A DNA stretch of 17,490 nucleotides from Bacillota bacterium (GTDB taxonomy: Bacteria; Bacillota; Clostridia; Christensenellales; SZUA-584), in NCBI GenBank assembly GCA_023399095.1, contig JAEWQS010000033.1:1-17490 (forward strand). The letters run 5' to 3'. The translations under genes and the position numbers were made by a program. The notes under the pieces are model-generated. The model was not told the DNA's origin. It saw nothing but the letters and a program-made list of their open reading frames with translations, and searched no databases. Below are positions 13,986 through 17,490 of the stretch, in pieces. The first letter of the stretch is position 1, and each line of letters opens with the position of its first letter.

Positions 13986-13994
13986 ATTATAGCA
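13986..13994 (-). promoter_or_regulatory. Extended -10 promoter of the rnf operon
   Basis: On the minus strand TGCTATAAT is an extended -10 element with a perfect TATAAT (13986-13991), 40 bases before the rnfC start. No good -35 hexamer is seen, as is usual for extended -10 promoters. A short imperfect palindrome (AACGA/TCGTT, about 13997-14010) lies just upstream and might be an operator. Confidence 0.55.
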
Positions 13995-14176
13995 CAACGA
14001 ATTGTCGTTTGGTATGATGCAAAATGAAAAATTTCGATTATTAAAGGTATATATTTATGGCAAAACTAAAGTTATGTGGTGATCAATTTTTCACAGAGGA
14101 AATAATTGCGCATAAAACAAAGCCGGTTTGCGAAAGATATATAATATAAAGGAAGGGCACCTGTAAAAAGACGAGG

Positions 14177-14205
14177 TTTACAAACGTAACTGCTTATGTT
14201 ATTAT
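14177..14205 (+). promoter_or_regulatory. Probable promoter of rpsO-pnp
   Basis: TTTACA (14177-14182) and TATTAT (14200-14205) are separated by exactly 17 bases. This would give an rpsO leader of about 80 bases, a size that could hold S15 autoregulation, though I cannot assign a known S15 leader fold. A TATAAT further upstream (14140-14145) lacks a -35 partner. The remainder of 13995-14176 shows no gene. Confidence 0.55.
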
Positions 14206-14291
14206 GAACTCTGATTTTAACCGCTTACACTGCTTAGCGAGTATCCGACGCTTTGCATTGTTTACGGGGTTGCCAAAAACAGGAGGGAAAA

Positions 14292-14555
14292 ATGGATAAA
14301 GAAACAAAGTCAGGCATCATCTCGAAGTTTGCCATGAGTGAGGGCGACACGGGATCGCCGGAAGTTCAGATTGCTCTTTTGAGCGAACGCATCAACCATC
14401 TTAACGAGCACTTGAAGATTCATCAGAAGGATCACCATTCAAGAAGAGGCTTGCTGAAAATGGTCGGTAAAAGAAGAGGCTTGCTGGACTATCTTAAGAA
14501 AAAGGACATTGAGCGGTACAGAGAAGTGCTTAAAGGTTTGAACTTAAGAAAATAA
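14292..14555 (+). CDS. rpsO: 30S ribosomal protein S15
   Basis: This 87-residue protein is a full-length S15, which binds the 16S rRNA central domain early in small-subunit assembly. It has the family pattern from the start (M-D-K-E-T-K then F-x-x-x-x-x-D-T-G-S-P-E-V-Q), H-x-x-D-H-H-S-R-R-G-L at about 53-63, and R-R-x-L-L-D-Y-L-K-x-x-D near 71-82. AGGAGGG (14281-14287) lies four bases before the ATG at 14292; the in-frame ATG at 14253 would add 13 residues not found in S15. It is followed by a long hairpin and then pnp, the usual gene order in many bacteria. Confidence 0.97.
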   Translation: MDKETKSGIISKFAMSEGDTGSPEVQIALLSERINHLNEHLKIHQKDHHSRRGLLKMVGKRRGLLDYLKKKDIERYREVLKGLNLRK

Positions 14556-14591
14556 CAAATAATAGAGCGGGCGACCGCTCTATTATTTGTT
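14554..14591 (+). terminator. Long perfect hairpin between rpsO and pnp (terminator or processing site)
   Basis: A perfect 17-base stem, 14554-14570 with 14575-14591, capped by a GCGA loop, begins at the second base of the rpsO stop codon. The AT-rich foot gives a U-rich 3' arm (TATTATTTGTT), so it can act as an intrinsic terminator. Since pnp has no clear promoter after it, partial read-through or RNase processing is likely. Confidence 0.75.
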
Positions 14592-14609
14592 CAAAAACAC
14601 ATGCATTTA

Positions 14610-14639
14610 GCATGGGGCATACGCATGGGGCATGCGCAT
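14610..14639 (+). repeat. 13-base tandem repeat in the pnp leader
   Basis: GCATGGGGCAT occurs at 14610-14620 and 14623-14633, each followed by two bases, and a third partial copy GCAT follows at 14636-14639. It lies between the rpsO hairpin and the pnp ribosome binding site. Confidence 0.6.
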
Positions 14640-14671
14640 TGCTGTTAAGGAAGAAGGAGAAAGAAGAAAAA

Positions 14672-16771
14672 ATGGAACACAGAGTATTTGAAATGAACTA
14701 TGCCGGCAGAACACTGACGGTAGAAACGGGCAAATATGCCCAGCAGGCAGGCGGAGCATGCTTGATGCGGTGCGGCGATACGGCTGTCCTCGTCACGGCT
14801 ACGGCTTCAAAGGCACCAAGAGAGGGAATTGACTTTTTCCCGCTTAGCGTAGAGTTCGAAGAAAAGATGTATTCGGTCGGCAAAATTCCCGGCGGCTTTA
14901 TCAAGCGCGAGGGCAGGCCATCCGAAAAAGCAATTTTGACATCACGTCTCATCGACAGGCCGATTCGGCCGCTGTTCCCCAAAGGATACCGCAACGACGT
15001 TCAGGTGGTCTGCACCGTGCTGAGTGTGGATCAGGACATCATTCCGGGTCCGCTTGGTATGATAGGTTCTTCAGTGGCGCTGTCGATATCCGATATTCCG
15101 TTCATGGGGCCGACCGGTTCGGTGACCGTGGGCATGGTAGACGGTGAGCTTGTTTTAAACCCCGATTTGGCACAGCGTGAAAAAAGCGTGCTGGATCTGA
15201 CAGTTTCGGGCACCAAGGACGCCGTGATGATGGTGGAGGCAGGTGCCAACGGAATCAGTGAAGAACAGATGCTGGACGCGATTTTGCTCGCACACGAGGA
15301 GATCAAAAAGGTTGTGGCCTTTATTGAAAACATGGTGAGCGAAGTGGGCAAGGAAAAGGCGGATGTGAAGCTGGTCAAGGTCGAAGAAGAGTTTGAAGCG
15401 ACGGTAAGGGCTTACGCCAAAGAAAAGGTTGCTTACAGCATCGACACGAATGAAAGAAAGGTTCGTGAAGAGCGCACCGAAGAAATCACGGCAGATGTCA
15501 AAGCACACTTTGCCGAAGGATATCCGGGTCGTGAAGGCGATATTGAGAACGTGCTGTATGCGCTCCGCAAAGAGCTTGTCCGCGACAGAATTATCAATAA
15601 GGGCATTCGTCCCGATGGACGTGCCTTCGACGAGATTCGTCCGATTTGGTGCGAAACAGGCATACTCGCGCGGACACACGGCAGCGCCGTGTTCACACGC
15701 GGTGAGACACAGGCACTCACATTGACCACTCTGGGCTCGGTCAGCGACGCGCAGCGTTTGGATGGTCTTTCGGAACAAGAAAACAAGCGCTATATGCATC
15801 ATTATAATATGCCGCCGTATTCGACAGGCGAAGCGCGCATGATGCGCAGCACGAGCCGCAGAGAAATCGGTCATGGCGCACTGGCAGAAAGGGCGCTGAT
15901 CCCCGTGCTTCCGAGCGAAGAGGAGTTCCCATATGCCATCCGTACGGTATCCGAGTGCATCAGCTCCAACGGATCCACCTCTCAGGCCAGCATCTGCGCA
16001 AGCACGCTGTCTCTGATGGATGCGGGCGTACCGCTTAAAGCGCCGGTGGCCGGCGTGGCCATGGGGCTTATCAAGGATGACGAAACAGGCAACCTTGCGA
16101 TATTGACAGATATTCAGGGCCTTGAAGATTTCTTCGGCGATATGGACTTTAAAGTGGCGGGTACACGCAATGGTATTACCGCCATACAGATGGATATCAA
16201 GATCAAGGGCATCAACAAAGAGATTCTGACGCGCGCGCTCGCGCAAGCACACAAGGGCCGCATGTTCATACTGGACAAGATGGAAGAAGTGATGCCCGCA
16301 CCGCGTGCCAACCTATCCAAGTATGCGCCGCGCATCTACCAGTTCACGATTGACCCTGAAAAGATTCGTGAGGTTATCGGCGCAGGCGGCAAGGTCATCA
16401 ACAAGATCATTGCCGACACGGGTGTCAAGATTGACCTCGAAGACGACGGCCGCGTGTTTATCCTCTCGGCGGACGAAGAGGCAGCGGACAAAGCCAGAGC
16501 CGCGATCGATGCGATCGTCAAGGATGTTGAAGTGGGCAATGTGTACCTCGGCAAGGTGGTGCGCATCATGAACTTCGGCGCCTTTGTGGAACTTTCGCCT
16601 GGCAAGGATGGTCTCGTGCACATATCCAAGCTTGCCAATGAGCACGTCGCTAAGGTAGAAGATGTCGTCAACATCGGCGACGAGATACTCGTTCGAGTGA
16701 CAGAGATCGACAGACAGGGCCGTATCAATTTGACACGCAAGGGTCTGCTGCCCGGCGACAAGAAGGAATAA
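14672..16771 (+). CDS. pnp: Polyribonucleotide nucleotidyltransferase (PNPase)
   Basis: PNPase degrades RNA 3' to 5' by phosphorolysis and can also add tails; it works as a ring-shaped trimer and in the degradosome. This 699-residue protein is full length: first RNase PH domain (about 10-210, with the F-F-P-L and R-P-S-E-K-A-I-L-T-S-R-L-I-D-R-P-I-R-P-L-F region), a helical linker, the second and catalytic RNase PH domain (about 310-550, with S-T-S-R-R-E-I-G-H-G near 395 and D-M-D-F-K-V-A-G-T near 491), a KH domain with G-A-G-G (about 565-615) and an S1 domain (about 620-692). The ATG at 14672 is used because AAGGAGA (14654-14660) precedes it and the next residues match the family; the ATG at 14612 lies in the repeated leader. 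A strong terminator follows. Confidence 0.97.
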   Translation: MEHRVFEMNYAGRTLTVETGKYAQQAGGACLMRCGDTAVLVTATASKAPREGIDFFPLSVEFEEKMYSVGKIPGGFIKREGRPSEKAILTSRLIDRPIRPLFPKGYRNDVQVVCTVLSVDQDIIPGPLGMIGSSVALSISDIPFMGPTGSVTVGMVDGELVLNPDLAQREKSVLDLTVSGTKDAVMMVEAGANGISEEQMLDAILLAHEEIKKVVAFIENMVSEVGKEKADVKLVKVEEEFEATVRAYAKEKVAYSIDTNERKVREERTEEITADVKAHFAEGYPGREGDIENVLYALRKELVRDRIINKGIRPDGRAFDEIRPIWCETGILARTHGSAVFTRGETQALTLTTLGSVSDAQRLDGLSEQENKRYMHHYNMPPYSTGEARMMRSTSRREIGHGALAERALIPVLPSEEEFPYAIRTVSECISSNGSTSQASICASTLSLMDAGVPLKAPVAGVAMGLIKDDETGNLAILTDIQGLEDFFGDMDFKVAGTRNGITAIQMDIKIKGINKEILTRALAQAHKGRMFILDKMEEVMPAPRANLSKYAPRIYQFTIDPEKIREVIGAGGKVINKIIADTGVKIDLEDDGRVFILSADEEAADKARAAIDAIVKDVEVGNVYLGKVVRIMNFGAFVELSPGKDGLVHISKLANEHVAKVEDVVNIGDEILVRVTEIDRQGRINLTRKGLLPGDKKE

Positions 16772-16794
16772 TCCAACGCACAACAGGTATAAGC

Positions 16795-16824
16795 AAAGCT
16801 GTCGGTTATCCGGCAGCTTTTTTT
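16795..16824 (+). terminator. Intrinsic terminator after pnp
   Basis: AAAGCTGTCGG (16795-16805) pairs with CCGGCAGCTTT (16810-16820), eleven pairs with one G-U, with a TTAT loop and a T run to 16824. Confidence 0.9.
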
Positions 16825-16937
16825 GTGATGCGGTGTAACGCGGTGCTGCTTGAGAAGAAGCGCTCTTGCATGAATGATGGTTTTAAGGTATTTTATAACA
16901 AACATCATGGCGGCACGCGGCCGAGAAAGGACAACGA

Positions 16938-17408
16938 ATGAAAACGGGGAAAACGCCTGAGGAAACCAAGGTGGTAATGACGGAGCTGGTGCTGCCCGGA
17001 ATGACGAATTTGCTCGGCAATCTATTGGGGGGAGAGCTGATGCACCGCATGGATATCGCGGGAGCGCTGGCCTGCATGCGGCACTCGAACGCGCAGGTGG
17101 CCACTGTCGCTGCAGATGGGCTGGAATTCAAGCATCCGGTGCGTCTGGGAGAGATGGTCAGTGTTGAGGCCAAGCTTGTTTGGGTCGGCAGGACATCGAT
17201 GAAGGTGAAGATCACAGCAACGGCGGAGAACCTTGCGACCGGGGCGGTCATTGTCACCAATGTGGCTATGTTTACGTTCGTCGCGCTGGGTGAACAGGGG
17301 CAAAAGCTATATGTACCTGCCTTGCTGCCCGAAACCGAAGAGGAGCGGCAGGACTACGATCGAGAGGAGCAAGAATATCGCAGCCGCCTGGGGCAGCGCG
17401 GAGAGTAG
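16938..17408 (+). CDS. Acyl-CoA thioesterase, hotdog fold (YciA/ACOT-like)
   Basis: This 156-residue protein is a single hotdog domain of the acyl-CoA hydrolase type, which cleaves acyl-CoA to free acid and CoA. The central helix region G-N-L-L-G-G-E-L-M-H-R-M-D-I-A-G (27-42) carries Asp39, the usual catalytic acid, and the strand segment L-E-F-K-H-P-V-R-L-G-E-M-V followed by V-G-R-T-S-M-K-V is typical of this group. The last 25 residues are highly charged and probably flexible. Chain-length preference cannot be told. AGAAAGGA lies six bases before the ATG. It is separated from pnp by a terminator, and a further gene begins 46 bases after its stop, so it may start a new operon. Confidence 0.87.
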   Translation: MKTGKTPEETKVVMTELVLPGMTNLLGNLLGGELMHRMDIAGALACMRHSNAQVATVAADGLEFKHPVRLGEMVSVEAKLVWVGRTSMKVKITATAENLATGAVIVTNVAMFTFVALGEQGQKLYVPALLPETEEERQDYDREEQEYRSRLGQRGE

Positions 17409-17454
17409 TTCGCAGAGTTAAATGGCCAATAGTGGTTTAAGGTGAGGTATCAAT

Positions 17455-17490
17455 ATGGAAAACATTTGGATGGTTTTGTTTATTGTTAAT
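17455..17490 (+). CDS. Start of an unidentified gene (cut by window edge)
   Basis: An ATG with GTGAGG (17442-17447) upstream opens a frame reading MENIWMVLFIVN to the edge. The hydrophobic beginning suggests a membrane protein or signal peptide. Nothing more can be said. Confidence 0.45.
   Translation, partial: MENIWMVLFIVN

Noticed and set aside
15155..16252. Long minus-strand open frame (365 codons) opposite pnp
   Set aside because: It lies wholly inside pnp in antisense, has no ribosome binding site, and its translation is rich in His, Cys and Arg as expected for the shadow of a conserved gene.

Overview
The window reads as chromosomal DNA from a strictly anaerobic Gram-positive bacterium of the Clostridia (Bacillota). 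The support is a complete six-gene Rnf ferredoxin:NAD+ oxidoreductase operon in the order C-D-G-E-A-B, a flavodoxin/ferredoxin fusion protein, strong AGGAGG-type ribosome binding sites, a sortase-type cell-wall sorting signal, and the rpsO-pnp gene pair. No species can be named from sequence reading alone.

Layout. Bases 1-3040 carry plus-strand genes: the 3' end of a sortase-anchored surface protein, an AraC-type regulator with a GyrI-like effector domain followed closely by trmO (tRNA modification), and a DUF4163/DUF3298 lipoprotein. Bases 3040-5217 hold a small redox group: a minus-strand flavodoxin-like gene divergent from a tetR gene and an EFR1-type flavodoxin/ferredoxin fusion, with clear promoters and operator-like palindromes between the divergent genes. 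Bases 5218-8445 look accessory: about 550 bases with no convincing gene, a divergent pair of an XRE regulator and a 58-residue small protein around a perfect palindrome, a stand-alone methyltransferase, a DUF2935 protein with an internal duplication, and about 300 bases packed with REP-like hairpins. Bases 8446-13946 are the minus-strand rnfCDGEAB-maf operon. Bases 14177-16824 are rpsO and pnp on the plus strand, followed by a hotdog-fold acyl-CoA thioesterase and the first codons of another gene at the right edge.

How the genes fit together. The Rnf complex couples ferredoxin oxidation and NAD+ reduction to ion pumping and is the energetic core of the window. The flavodoxin and EFR1 proteins are soluble low-potential electron carriers that fit the same anaerobic metabolism, although nothing in the sequence ties them directly to Rnf. 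The rest is housekeeping (maf, rpsO, pnp, trmO) or local regulators. I found no CRISPR array, tRNA, rRNA, intact insertion sequence, or clearly new multigene system. The most interesting items are regulatory: a possible internal start inside the AraC gene, two well-formed operator regions at the redox locus, the XRE/small-protein switch, and the hairpin cluster upstream of the Rnf-maf terminator.
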